Position numbers and translations under genes: made by a program. Positions 45,065-54,377 of a DNA stretch of 64,000 nt are shown here, in pieces; position 1 is the first letter of the stretch, and each line of letters begins with the position of its first letter. The notes beneath the pieces are model-generated. The model ran no database searches and had not been told where the DNA came from. It saw only the letters and a list, made by a program, of their open reading frames with translations. This stretch comes from Candidatus Poribacteria bacterium (lineage in GTDB: Bacteria; Poribacteria; WGA-4E; WGA-3G). Location: the NCBI GenBank assembly GCA_026710795.1, contig JAPOQK010000066.1:1-64000 (forward strand), in the 5' to 3' direction.

Positions 45065-45883
45065 ATGAATATTATACAATATTACACACATAAAATATAC
45101 CATATTGCCTTATTAATTACAGCAATGCTTAGTGTTGCAACTCTTTCAGGTTGCGAAGATAGGCAGATTATCGGCGGAGAAATCTTTTTTAAAGACGAAA
45201 CCTGTGCCTTCACTGTTGTTGACGGACTGGTAGTTCCTGACTGCAGACCTACATTAAAAATCGAAGATGAAGATGGTGAAATTTCATATTTTGCTTCTGT
45301 CGCGGATATCAACGATGTCTACGATGGAGACACTATAAACCGTCTTATGTTCTTGTTACACCGTTTTGATGAAGGTCCAGAACCTGAAAATCTCGGTGTC
45401 TGGCCTGGTATAGTAAAGCATATAGATGGAATATATGCCTCGACAAATGTACGTTTTTCCGGTGTCGATGCTGCTGAAGTTAGACGGACAGGTCCTTGGA
45501 CAGCAGAGGAAAAAGAACGAATGGTAATCCGAGGGAAACTTACTCGGGACTATCTGAGATCACTTGTAGAAAAATCTGTGTATGGTAACATACAACGAGC
45601 GATTGAAATTCAAAATCCTGAATTCGGTTTATACGTGGGGAGGACTGTCGCAGAAGTATACCTACATATAAATGGTGAACGAATAAACCTTGCACAACAT
45701 CTGTTTGAGACCGGATATGCAGTACCTTATATACAAGGTTATAATTTCAATTGGGGAACAGAAGTACTTGACTATCAAGGACGATATAACATACTTGAAA
45801 TAGAAAATCCTTTCGTTCCAGGTGAGGGTGAACCACCCGATCCCTTCGGTGAGATCGACTTGTCATCAGAAGAAAACGAATAA
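45065..45883 (+). CDS. Staphylococcal-nuclease-like lipoprotein
   Basis: A 272-residue probable lipoprotein (signal sequence with lipobox ending SGC near 30) carrying an SNase-like domain. VYDGDTI (calcium-site Asp/Thr), VRFSGVDAAEVRR (positions of the catalytic Arg, Asp and Glu) and YVGRTVAEVYL (second Arg) match the thermonuclease scheme. The insert between the first two motifs is longer than usual. It is probably an envelope-tethered nuclease. It stands alone. Confidence 0.75.
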   Translation: MNIIQYYTHKIYHIALLITAMLSVATLSGCEDRQIIGGEIFFKDETCAFTVVDGLVVPDCRPTLKIEDEDGEISYFASVADINDVYDGDTINRLMFLLHRFDEGPEPENLGVWPGIVKHIDGIYASTNVRFSGVDAAEVRRTGPWTAEEKERMVIRGKLTRDYLRSLVEKSVYGNIQRAIEIQNPEFGLYVGRTVAEVYLHINGERINLAQHLFETGYAVPYIQGYNFNWGTEVLDYQGRYNILEIENPFVPGEGEPPDPFGEIDLSSEENE

Positions 45884-46017
45884 AGTGAAAATTGATATAT
45901 GTAGTACCGTTCGATTCCACATTGTGTAATAGTGTAAAGTCCTCACTGTGCCGAATGTGCACAGAAATCAATTATTGTTCAAAATTTTAGTCATTTATTA
46001 CGAAAGAGTGTTTACTT

Positions 46018-46485
46018 ATGAATAATTGGAAAGTAGAAGTTTATTACAAACCTGATGTTCCCGATACCGTTGGTCAAGGTATAGTTGAAGACATAACTGA
46101 CTTAGGTATCAGTGGAATAGAATCCGTTCGTGTTGCTGCTGTTTACTGGATTGAGGGTTCTATTGATGCTGAAACAATTGACCGAATATGTTCTGGACTA
46201 CTGACAGATCCAATAACTCAAACATACACTTATGGTGCCAAAACTGACTCTTCTCTAAGTTGGACGATTGAAGTGCAATTCAAACCGGGCGTTACTGATG
46301 CAGTGGGTGATAGTGCTGTCAAAGGTATAAATGATCTTGGAATTACTGATGTCACCACTGTAAAGACTGGACATAAATACTGGTTAACGGGTACGTTGAC
46401 AGCTGAAATTGTTGAGACAATCGCGCAACAATTGCTTATGAACGATGTTATCCAAACATATACATATCAAGAACCGTCAGCATAA
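46018..46485 (+). CDS. Tandem PurS-like domain protein
   Basis: 155 residues made of two homologous halves (about 4-72 and 81-150). Each has the PurS pattern: a beta strand (WKVEVYYKPDVPDTVG; WTIEVQFKPGVTDAVG), a helix with DLGI, a beta strand (V...YWI/LTG), a helix and a final TQTYTY / IQTYTY strand. PurS is a small subunit of formylglycinamide ribonucleotide amidotransferase; it normally has one ~80-residue domain. purL and purQ are not adjacent. It could be a fused PurS or a divergent domain reused elsewhere. Confidence 0.7.
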   Translation: MNNWKVEVYYKPDVPDTVGQGIVEDITDLGISGIESVRVAAVYWIEGSIDAETIDRICSGLLTDPITQTYTYGAKTDSSLSWTIEVQFKPGVTDAVGDSAVKGINDLGITDVTTVKTGHKYWLTGTLTAEIVETIAQQLLMNDVIQTYTYQEPSA

Positions 46486-46492
46486 CATAAAT

Positions 46493-47323
46493 TCACAAAC
46501 TTGCATACACACGAATTACTGTGCCTAAATGTAATCTTACCAACATTGAAGTGGCAACTTGCCTTAGTTTGAATTTGAAATCTTTATCTTGACTGACGCG
46601 TCTTGGTTTACCCAATCTGATGTTACGAAAGCCGTGTTTTTGTAGTAATATCGGCAAAGAATGAGATGAGAAATAGTATAGATGATCCTGTGGATGGACA
46701 TAAGGCCAATCTGCTTTATGAATCCTACTCTGAAGTCCTTCACCATTCGGCACCTCAATAACCAATGTGCTTTCTTTCTCCTCTTTCTCAGATGGTTTTA
46801 ATATTCTATGTAATTCACTAAGAAACGGATTAAGTTCAGAGATATGTTCTAATACATGATAAAGCGTAATAACATCAAAATGTGCTGAAGGAAATTTCGC
46901 ATCAAAAATGTCCCCACACCTGACATCCAGTTTATACTCTTGTTGTGCAAATGTACAGCCGCTCTTTGATGGATCTATCCCGTACGACTCCCATCCTTGT
47001 TCGCTTGCCAAATTGAGAAACGTACCGATCCCACATCCCACATCCAGTATTCGACCTTTTCCCTGATGTTGTCGTTCTAATTCTATGAGACGTTCAGACA
47101 TCTGTAACCATTCCATGTCATCCGCATGGATACGTTCAACTTTTTCCGGAGGATAGTATGTTTCAACGTAACCTTTCTCAAGTGTCAGTCTATTTATTCT
47201 CGGATTTACATACCGCAATTTGCACTGTTTACATGCAACAACCGATAGGTCATCTTTAACAAACAGCAACTCTGTTTCATCGCATTCACAAATGGGGCAA
47301 TTAATATGTTCCAATTTACTCAT
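46493..47323 (-). CDS. Class I SAM-dependent methyltransferase with N-terminal zinc site
   Basis: 276 residues. An N-terminal zinc ribbon (CPIC ... CKQC) precedes a Methyltransf_23-type domain with RILDVGCGIGTFLNLA and FDVITLYHVLEHI. This layout is common in methyltransferases acting on sugars of lipopolysaccharide or glycans. I chose ATG 47323; an upstream Met at 47380 would overlap the SMP-30 gene and lacks an SD. Confidence 0.8.
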   Translation of the reverse strand: MSKLEHINCPICECDETELLFVKDDLSVVACKQCKLRYVNPRINRLTLEKGYVETYYPPEKVERIHADDMEWLQMSERLIELERQHQGKGRILDVGCGIGTFLNLASEQGWESYGIDPSKSGCTFAQQEYKLDVRCGDIFDAKFPSAHFDVITLYHVLEHISELNPFLSELHRILKPSEKEEKESTLVIEVPNGEGLQSRIHKADWPYVHPQDHLYYFSSHSLPILLQKHGFRNIRLGKPRRVSQDKDFKFKLRQVATSMLVRLHLGTVIRVYASL

Positions 47324-47348
47324 TAACTTAATAGATCTCTGGTTCAAC

Positions 47349-48320
47349 CTAAAATAACTGTAGTCCTTGTGCTTCAACATAGACTGAATATAGTGATTGA
47401 CTACCGGTCATAAAGAGTCTATTCCGCTTTACACCACCGAAACAAAGGTTTGAACATATCTCTGGAAGATGTATTTTCCCGATAAGCGTGCCATCAGGTG
47501 CAAAAACATGGACACCATCGTAACCATCGCCAACCCAACCAGCACTTGCCCATAAATTGCCATCAACGTCACACCTTATTCCATCTGCAATACCGGGTGA
47601 CATATCACAAAAGACGCTTTTGTTTTCTAAACGTTCATTGTTCACAACATCAAAGACATAGATGTTTCTTGGAGTTCCTTCTTTGTGTGTAACCCCTGTA
47701 TCAACCACATAGAGTTTATTATAGTTTGGTGAAAAACAGATACCATTCGGTTTTTCGAGTTCCTCTGTTACTACAGTAGCTTCACCGGTATCTGGGTCCA
47801 GACGATATACAGCGGTCGGCAACTCAAATTCAGCAATGTGTCCTTCGTAATTGAGCATGATACCATAACCCGGATCGGTAAACCAGATATGTCCATCCGG
47901 ATGAACAGCAACATCGTTTGGGGCGTTAAGCCTCCGATTGTTATACTTGTCTATTAACACGGTGACAGTACCATCATATTCGGTTCGTGTAACTCGTCGA
48001 GTGCCATGTTCACAACTGATCAACCGTCCCTGTCTGTCACGTGTGTGACCGTTGCTGTAATTGGAGGGTTTACGGTAAACACTAACTTTACCGTTCGCTT
48101 CTTCCCATTTCAAGATTCGGTTGTTCGGTATATCACTCCAAAGGAGATATCCACCATCTCCAAACCAAACGGGTCCTTCTGACCAACGTGCACCAGTCCA
48201 TAACCTTTCAACAACAGAATTCCCAATTTTATATCTTGCAAATCGGGAATCAATAACTTCAATTGCAGGGTCTGGATATCGTGTAATCGTTCCATCCCAC
48301 TTTCTATCAGATTCATTCAT
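47349..48320 (-). CDS. SMP-30/gluconolactonase family protein
   Basis: A 323-residue six-bladed propeller lactonase. Seen: WSEGPVWFGDGGYLLWSDIPN, NGHTRDRQGRLISCEH, LNAPNDVAVHPDGHIWFTDPGYG and KPNGICFSPN, the classic metal-site blocks. It probably opens sugar lactones. The SD is GGAGGT before the ATG. The methyltransferase gene follows by 25 nt. Confidence 0.87.
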   Translation of the reverse strand: MNESDRKWDGTITRYPDPAIEVIDSRFARYKIGNSVVERLWTGARWSEGPVWFGDGGYLLWSDIPNNRILKWEEANGKVSVYRKPSNYSNGHTRDRQGRLISCEHGTRRVTRTEYDGTVTVLIDKYNNRRLNAPNDVAVHPDGHIWFTDPGYGIMLNYEGHIAEFELPTAVYRLDPDTGEATVVTEELEKPNGICFSPNYNKLYVVDTGVTHKEGTPRNIYVFDVVNNERLENKSVFCDMSPGIADGIRCDVDGNLWASAGWVGDGYDGVHVFAPDGTLIGKIHLPEICSNLCFGGVKRNRLFMTGSQSLYSVYVEAQGLQLF

Positions 48321-48410
48321 GAATTATACCTCCAAGATTCAATATTCACACTTTGTAGTATATCACAAGTTGAAGGTTATAGGGGTATTTTCTTCAATGT
48401 TTAATCTACA

Positions 48411-48436
48411 AATTCCAGTTTCAACAAACTGGAATT
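48411..48436. repeat. Perfect 11-bp hairpin between divergent genes
   Basis: AATTCCAGTTT (48411-48421) and AAACTGGAATT (48426-48436) enclose a 4-nt CAAC loop. It lies between the divergent SMP-30 and AAA-ATPase genes, so it is not at a transcript end; it may be an operator or a REP-like repeat. Confidence 0.5.
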
Positions 48437-48514
48437 GATTAGAAATAAGGTATGGATTATCATAAGAGTCTGTGATAAAATTGGTTATATGGATGCATTC
48501 CATAAGGAGACAAA

Positions 48515-50140
48515 ATGAGGACTTTTGGCACACATGGTATTGTATACCCTGATAAGAACTACGTCGTCCCACGTACAGAAGAGACGAGAAATTTTATCCG
48601 CCGTGTAATAGAAGGTAAATACATAGTACTATTTGCACCGCGCCAAACTGGAAAGACAACCTTTTTCAGAATGGCACTTGATGCACTTACCACAGAAGAT
48701 CCAACCTACTTACCGATTCAGTTGGATTTTCAAACAATGCGTAATGTTGCCCCATCCATTTTTTACGATCAGTTGAAATATATGATTAACAAGCAAATCA
48801 ATAGAGCGTTCCAGATACATAGTAGTAACCCATCTGAATCACTCATACAGTTAATCGAGAACGCAACAATCACTGATCATTTGTCTTTGGTCAGGTTTTT
48901 TGATAGTCTTGGAGGATTACTTAACATTGATTCTCACGAACAGACATCTAACTTCAAGCGGGTGGTTCTCCTTATTGATGAATTTGATGGAATCCCACAA
49001 TCTGTTGTAAGTGACTTTCTATATTCCCTTCGCCAGATTTATCTTTCTACCGAAATTAAGTGTCCACACAGCGTAGGTATAGTAGGAGTTAAGAGCATAG
49101 CACAACTTGACTATGATAGGTCAATCTCACCATTCAATATACAGGATGAATTTCGATTACCGAACTTCACAGTCAAACAAGTGGGTGAACTGTTTTCACA
49201 GTATACAGATGAAATTGGTCAAACCATTGACCAAGAGGTTATACAAATTCTACATAAACAGACAGCAGGACAGCCTTTCTTAGTTAATCGTTTAGGTCAG
49301 ATACTTACTGAGGAAATGTCTATACCGAAAACAGAGACGATTACCATATCACATTTTGCTAAAGCTCATACTCATCTCATTGAAGAAAAAAATACAAATA
49401 TTTCACATCTAACCACCAATATCCGAAAAGACCGCAGCTATGAAACGATATTGATGAAAATCTTTACTTCTGATGAAGGTGTACGATACAACCTTCATAA
49501 TAACCAGATCAATGAACTGGCAACCTATGGAGTGATAAAGAAGGGTGAGGATAGCATGTGTGAGATTGTCAATCCGATATATCTGTACTGCATTATTCAA
49601 GCATTCAAGCCAGCTATCAACGGTCTGGAGGATGATTACTTTACCGATGATAACATAACCGGTTATCGAACATTTCTTACTTCAACCGGACATATTGATT
49701 TGGTAGGATTAATAGAAAACTTTCGTGATTTCGTAGCACGTGCAGGTTACAGAATCCTCCAAGTGCCTGAGACCCCTCAAGAATATGTTGGGCAGCATCT
49801 TCTTCTAACATATCTTGAACCATTTATACAGATCATCGGTGGTGGTATGTTTTTAGAAGTTCAGACTGGACGTGGTAAAATGGATCTGCTTATCACACAC
49901 AACCAGAACAAGTACGTCATTGAAATAAAGATATGGAGAGGAGAAAATCGCTATCAAGCTGGGAAGAAACAACTTGCAGCATACCTTAAATCGGAGCTTG
50001 CAACGGAAGGTTATTATATCGTATTCGACCATCGTTCAGAACCAGAACCACGAGAAGAAAAAGAATCAGTCGAAAATGTGATGATTCGAAGCTATGTAAT
50101 TCCTGTGATACAAGACCAACCTTCATCTGCCACGAATTAA
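48515..50140 (+). CDS. AAA-like ATPase fused to a PD-(D/E)XK-type nuclease domain
   Basis: 541 residues. The N-terminal ATPase has Walker A APRQTGKTT (41-49) and Walker B VVLLIDEFDG (near 150), an archaeal-type ATPase / AAA_14-like pattern. The C-terminal domain ends with GRGKMDLLITHNQNKYVIEI followed by K-I-W, matching the D...E-x-K core of PD-(D/E)XK nucleases. Such fusions are common orphan genes in Poribacteria, cyanobacteria and archaea. ATAAGGAGAC precedes the ATG. It stands alone, with no toxin or restriction partner seen. Confidence 0.78.
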   Translation: MRTFGTHGIVYPDKNYVVPRTEETRNFIRRVIEGKYIVLFAPRQTGKTTFFRMALDALTTEDPTYLPIQLDFQTMRNVAPSIFYDQLKYMINKQINRAFQIHSSNPSESLIQLIENATITDHLSLVRFFDSLGGLLNIDSHEQTSNFKRVVLLIDEFDGIPQSVVSDFLYSLRQIYLSTEIKCPHSVGIVGVKSIAQLDYDRSISPFNIQDEFRLPNFTVKQVGELFSQYTDEIGQTIDQEVIQILHKQTAGQPFLVNRLGQILTEEMSIPKTETITISHFAKAHTHLIEEKNTNISHLTTNIRKDRSYETILMKIFTSDEGVRYNLHNNQINELATYGVIKKGEDSMCEIVNPIYLYCIIQAFKPAINGLEDDYFTDDNITGYRTFLTSTGHIDLVGLIENFRDFVARAGYRILQVPETPQEYVGQHLLLTYLEPFIQIIGGGMFLEVQTGRGKMDLLITHNQNKYVIEIKIWRGENRYQAGKKQLAAYLKSELATEGYYIVFDHRSEPEPREEKESVENVMIRSYVIPVIQDQPSSATN

Positions 50141-50182
50141 TTCTAATCATTTTATGCAAAGAAAATATGACGACAAAGAAAA

Positions 50183-51358
50183 TTATCTTTGTGCATGCTG
50201 TGATTCTGCTGGTGGTCTGTATTTAACATTGAGATGCGGAGTTTCTAAACGTACATGACCTTGATGACGAGACATTAGACAACTCTCCAATGTTCCACTT
50301 ACTAACAATGTTCTTTCCGCAGGATATGGTGCATCACCAGTTTCAAAAAGTTCCTCTATTTTAGATACAAGGCAGGCTGAATAAGTGACATTCGGTGTCG
50401 GTGTTAAGAAAAACTGAGTTGATACTGGCACGGGTTCATCTTTTAGTTTCACTGCAACGCAGTAATCTCGGACAGCCCCATTAAGCATAAGAAGTGTTGC
50501 CTTAAATCCATCATTATATTCAATGAAATATGCGGAGGGATTGTCAACAAGACGATATATTTCCCCATTTGCAATCATATCTTGTGTCCTACCATCTTCA
50601 TCAGTCAAACCGCAGGGAGTATCACTTCTGGAGAAAGCCGCTTCCAACAATTCCATAGACCACCGTCCCTCTTTACCTGATTTCCAAACTTCATCTCCAT
50701 CTATCAATTGAACTGCAGCGACTCCAGTTTCGCCACCTTTTCTCCTTTCAACCATACACTGCATTGCCTCTAATGCGTGATAATCCATTGGGTCCGAACC
50801 ACCAACTCCTACCATGAGTGCATCTTCAAGTTCGCATCCTAAAGGCAAATCAACATCTGGTAAACGCCAAGTGACTGGCAAAGACGAACCGGCAAGTAAA
50901 CCAAAATTGAGACGGTGTGCATCATCTACCATCTCCTTTGCTTTTTCAAAACTATAGGAAAGATGTTTGTCATTGAAGATAGGAACAGCCCGTTCATCTT
51001 CTTCAAATACCTTGACACATTCCTTGAAAAATTCATAACGTGGATAAAGGACCTGGCTCATCTCGTTGTGTGGATATTCACCGTGTTCGCCTATGAGTAA
51101 TACAGCATCCACTGCGATTTTATCACCACCACAGCGAAGGGTTTCAGCAATTGTTGGATAGACAGTAAAACCAAATTCTCTTGCACGGTCTTGGCTCTGG
51201 TCCCCTTCAGGTTTCTGGTCAACAAACATGGATACGACTTTCATATTCGGACGATGCCATTTACCCTCTTTAGGGTAGCCTACGAGGAAACGGTCAGCGA
51301 AGTGTTGCGCATGTGTCAAATAACGGTAGATCGTTGTAACAACAGCAATTCGTTTCAT
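50183..51358 (-). CDS. Uncharacterised conserved protein, paralogue of the gene upstream
   Basis: 391 residues of a family I know only as conserved hypothetical in Planctomycetes, Acidobacteria and relatives. Shared blocks: AVVTTIYRYLTHAQH, DRFLVGY, AVLLIGEHGEYP, PIFNDKHLSY, AGSSLPVTWR, MQCMVERRKGGETG. Two His-containing blocks and the Rossmann-like start suggest an enzyme. I chose ATG 51358 (GGAGG about 10 nt upstream); the frame extends into the paralogue's end. It is the last gene of a six-gene minus-strand operon. Confidence 0.75.
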   Translation of the reverse strand: MKRIAVVTTIYRYLTHAQHFADRFLVGYPKEGKWHRPNMKVVSMFVDQKPEGDQSQDRAREFGFTVYPTIAETLRCGGDKIAVDAVLLIGEHGEYPHNEMSQVLYPRYEFFKECVKVFEEDERAVPIFNDKHLSYSFEKAKEMVDDAHRLNFGLLAGSSLPVTWRLPDVDLPLGCELEDALMVGVGGSDPMDYHALEAMQCMVERRKGGETGVAAVQLIDGDEVWKSGKEGRWSMELLEAAFSRSDTPCGLTDEDGRTQDMIANGEIYRLVDNPSAYFIEYNDGFKATLLMLNGAVRDYCVAVKLKDEPVPVSTQFFLTPTPNVTYSACLVSKIEELFETGDAPYPAERTLLVSGTLESCLMSRHQGHVRLETPHLNVKYRPPAESQHAQR

Positions 51359-51362
51359 AGTG

Positions 51363-52556
51363 TCATGTCCTCCAGTAGGTTGATTCTTCAGTAGATTGAT
51401 AGACAATATCAAGGTGCGGTGTATTCTGTAAATTACCACCATCATGTAAGCTATCAACGCCTGCTGCAACCAATCCTGTGGTCAACAGTGTGCGTTCTAC
51501 TGGATATGTTGCTTTGCCAGTCAAGAACATCTGCTCTATGTTATTAACAAGGGGTGAGAAGAAGTTTGCTAAAGTGGTGCGTGCTGGTGGCATGGGAAGA
51601 TACATCTGTGTTGATAGCACGTCGTTATGAGAACCAATATATGCTGCAAAGTTAAAATCCTGCACTAATCCATTCATCAAAATCATTGTAGACTTTAGTC
51701 CATCGTTATGTTCATACTGATAGGCAATAGGATCATTAACAATCTCTTTCATTTCATCTATTGTTGGAAATGGATTGTTAAATCCAGGACGTGATGGAGT
51801 TAGTGTATGACTCCGACAAAGTGCTGCCTCAAAGAGTTCTTTAGACCAGAGCTTGGAATGATGTGCATTCCAAAACGCATCCCCGCGATATGCCTGTAGC
51901 CATTTCACACCGCTTTCACCACCTTTACGTCGTTCCACCATACATTGTAATGTCTCTAAAGCGTGGAAATCGTAACTATCAACTCCTCCATAACCAACAC
52001 ACACCGCTTCTGACACAGTAGTTCCGAGTGGCATGTCAATTGATGGAGTTCTCCATGTAACAGGGAGTGAAGATCCAGCCATAAATGCAAAGTCCATTGA
52101 TTGAGATAAATCGTACATTTCTCTTGCCCAATCCCAATTCCATGAGAGATGTTTATCATTGAATACGGGTACACCACGTCCACTTCTATCAAACACCTCA
52201 ACTATTTGCATATAGTGTTCATAACGCGGATACAGACGTTGTCCCTTATCATTACTGGGATACTCACCGTGTTCCCCGATGAGTAGTACACCGTCGACTG
52301 CTAATTCTTTACCACCAAGGGTGAGTGCTTCCGCTATTGTTGGATATCCTTTCATTGTAGGGAAACGTTCTAATCTATCGCTACTTAGGTCATTGTCCTT
52401 AACTTGTTCAACATATAAAGAGACAAGGTCCATTGGCGGATAATGATGCTGACTATTCCAACCGTATCCTTCTAAGAAACGATCCACGATATGCTGTGTG
52501 TGTGAGTATTTGTGGTAAATGGTTGCAATTGCAGCGATTTTCGGACGTTTATCCAT
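51363..52556 (-). CDS. Uncharacterised conserved protein (family with 50183-51358)
   Basis: 397 residues, the closer match to the widespread family form: AAIATIYHKYSHTQHIVDRF, DLVSLYVEQVKDNDLSSDR, GVLLIGEHGEYPSND, AGSSLPVTWRTPSIDMPLG, QCMVERRKGGESG, LNQ-free C-terminus with TTLANFFSPLVNN. About half of its residues look shared with the downstream paralogue, which suggests a tandem duplication with divergence. AAGGAAGTCACT precedes the ATG. Function unknown; genomic linkage with PhyH, VOC and MBL genes suggests small-molecule metabolism. Confidence 0.78.
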   Translation of the reverse strand: MDKRPKIAAIATIYHKYSHTQHIVDRFLEGYGWNSQHHYPPMDLVSLYVEQVKDNDLSSDRLERFPTMKGYPTIAEALTLGGKELAVDGVLLIGEHGEYPSNDKGQRLYPRYEHYMQIVEVFDRSGRGVPVFNDKHLSWNWDWAREMYDLSQSMDFAFMAGSSLPVTWRTPSIDMPLGTTVSEAVCVGYGGVDSYDFHALETLQCMVERRKGGESGVKWLQAYRGDAFWNAHHSKLWSKELFEAALCRSHTLTPSRPGFNNPFPTIDEMKEIVNDPIAYQYEHNDGLKSTMILMNGLVQDFNFAAYIGSHNDVLSTQMYLPMPPARTTLANFFSPLVNNIEQMFLTGKATYPVERTLLTTGLVAAGVDSLHDGGNLQNTPHLDIVYQSTEESTYWRT

Positions 52557-52578
52557 AGTGACTTCCTTAATTGTTCCT

Positions 52579-53070
52579 TTACGGTGATGGTATTAGTGAA
52601 TCTGTATTTAATGGTTTTTCCATCAAGACAACCGGTGCTTGGCAACAGTCGCAATTTCCTGGTGCAACTGTGCGTATATAACATGTATCACAATAGTAGT
52701 AAAGTTCATGAACAACTCCATTTCGGATTGACATAAAACGGAGCACTTCCAACAATTGTGAATTTGGAAATACCCGACCATTGATTATCAAGTCTTTTTC
52801 GTGAAGTCTTTTGTCAATAAAAAGTGCCTTTGATAAAGGTGTGTTTAGAAGCGTATAGTATTTGTCCTTGTCAGTTTTGAATCCGTATAGATGTATGTGT
52901 TCACCATCCAATTCAACATTATAGAGTGTCTTCATCTCTTCTGCTATACAAAGCACTTTACCATTAAGTTTAACTTCCTGTGGTCTTGGTTTTTCAATTG
53001 TTGTCTTTGCACCAATGAAAATAAATCCTATGATGATTAATAATGGTGTCATCACAAAGTATTTACGCAT
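52579..53070 (-). CDS. Membrane-anchored protein with C-terminal Cys cluster
   Basis: 163 residues: an N-terminal signal/anchor (about 6-21), then a small beta-rich domain, and a C-terminal metal-site candidate CDTC ... CDCC. The first part (KVLCIAEEMKTLYNVELDGEHIHLYGFKTD) resembles an OB-like domain. No family recognised. The start has GAAGGAGTAG; it follows the PhyH stop by 3 nt inside the operon. Confidence 0.65.
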   Translation of the reverse strand: MRKYFVMTPLLIIIGFIFIGAKTTIEKPRPQEVKLNGKVLCIAEEMKTLYNVELDGEHIHLYGFKTDKDKYYTLLNTPLSKALFIDKRLHEKDLIINGRVFPNSQLLEVLRFMSIRNGVVHELYYYCDTCYIRTVAPGNCDCCQAPVVLMEKPLNTDSLIPSP

Positions 53071-53073
53071 CTT

Positions 53074-53946
53074 CTACTCCTTCTTTGCCCATCGGTTTGG
53101 ACCGGGACCCGGTTTATGTTCATCACGAAGGCGTTTGAATTCTTCGGGTGTGGTGACAACATCATTTGGATGTAGTTGGCTCCTTGCCAGAAATCCAGCC
53201 TCTGGTTCATATCCGACCGGTTTCGCAGCGTCCTGATAGCGTGAATCAACGCTCCATCTAACTTGGTTGCTAACATTTGGGATTGAACGATGTGGTGTCA
53301 AATTAGTAAGTAGTAGGACACTACCAAAATTAACAGGAACAACAACCGGATCTACCTGAGGCAAGGCATCATCTGGAATTTCAAGGTAGAAACGTTCTGA
53401 AGGACGGTGTAGGAAAACACCATCACGATGTGCATGTGGGATAACTTCCATACAACCGTTCTCTACCGTCGCATCAATCAACGGAATCCAGATTGTCAGT
53501 TGTAAAACAGAATCACATTTTGGTTCCATATACCCTGCATCTTGATGCCATGGCACTAATGTTCTGTCATGGTCTGGAAGTTTGGGACGGACACGATATG
53601 CAGGGTGACACATTATCTCTGGTCCTACAAGTGACTCAGCAATATCAAGTAGTTTCGGATTCACAAGGAGATCAAAGAGAGCAGGACCGGTATACACTCC
53701 ACTAAATACTTTCTGAAACAACAATTCAGATTGTTCCGATATTTTTGCTAAACGCGTGTCAAATCCTTCAGTCTTAAATTCGGAATCAATTTCACCATCT
53801 GCATAGAGTTGAGCTGCCCCATTTTCTACAACCTCCCCAAACTCTTTAATGAGCGGATTTAAGTCATTAGGTTCAAGCGCATTTTCGATTAATAGATAGC
53901 CGTTTTCGCTAAAGTCATGGATTTGAGAATCAGTTAATGTCTTCAT
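53074..53946 (-). CDS. PhyH-family Fe(II)/2-oxoglutarate dioxygenase
   Basis: 290 residues; iron ligands H134-x-D136 (PWHQDAGYM) and H219 (LTPHRS), with R230 for 2-oxoglutarate. This one is closer to the canonical bacterial PhyH form (CMEVIPHAHRDG) than the other two in the window. GAGGTGAT precedes the ATG; it lies 8 nt after the VOC gene stop. Confidence 0.85.
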   Translation of the reverse strand: MKTLTDSQIHDFSENGYLLIENALEPNDLNPLIKEFGEVVENGAAQLYADGEIDSEFKTEGFDTRLAKISEQSELLFQKVFSGVYTGPALFDLLVNPKLLDIAESLVGPEIMCHPAYRVRPKLPDHDRTLVPWHQDAGYMEPKCDSVLQLTIWIPLIDATVENGCMEVIPHAHRDGVFLHRPSERFYLEIPDDALPQVDPVVVPVNFGSVLLLTNLTPHRSIPNVSNQVRWSVDSRYQDAAKPVGYEPEAGFLARSQLHPNDVVTTPEEFKRLRDEHKPGPGPNRWAKKE

Positions 53947-53954
53947 ATCACCTC

Positions 53955-54374
53955 TTATATCTGGACAAGTTCAATAAGGATACCGTCAGGATCTCTCGCA
54001 CACACGACACCCGCGGCATCAGGGGCACTTATAGGTTCTGAAAGGAATTCAACCCCGTAAAGTCTTAAGTCTTCAACAGTTTTCTGAATATCGTCTACAA
54101 TGAAGGTAAGCCATCTAACACCTGCTGAGAAATTGTTTTGCGGAGTCTGTGGTGGAGATTCTATATCCATCAGTTTAATTAGTGTATTACCAGCCTTTAG
54201 CCGCACTTGACGAAATCCCGTTGGGGCAAGTCCGACATCCTGAGCCAGTTTTTCAGGTATATCCAGATCCAACACAATTTCAAAACCCAACTTGTTGTGA
54301 TAGAAATCCAATGACTTCTCAAAATTGCTACAAGTTATAGCAATGTCAACTGTTGGGTGCGATAATTCTAACAC
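53955..54374 (-). CDS. VOC-superfamily (glyoxalase/dioxygenase-like) protein
   Basis: 139 residues with two beta-alpha-beta-beta-beta modules: VDIAITCSNFEKSLDFYHNK and GVRWLTFIVDDIQKTVEDL, ending CARDPDGILIELVQI with the metal-site Glu. It starts at GTG 54374 with GGGAGGAT upstream, 3 nt after the double-MBL gene stop. Reaction unknown; it probably acts on the same pathway as its operon neighbours. Confidence 0.83.
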   Translation of the reverse strand: MLELSHPTVDIAITCSNFEKSLDFYHNKLGFEIVLDLDIPEKLAQDVGLAPTGFRQVRLKAGNTLIKLMDIESPPQTPQNNFSAGVRWLTFIVDDIQKTVEDLRLYGVEFLSEPISAPDAAGVVCARDPDGILIELVQI

Positions 54375-54377
54375 TGT

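Noticed and set aside
50183-51469. Longer start for the downstream paralogue at 51469
   Set aside because: The first 37 codons overlap the neighbouring paralogue in another frame; ATG 51358 has an SD and starts at the conserved strand.
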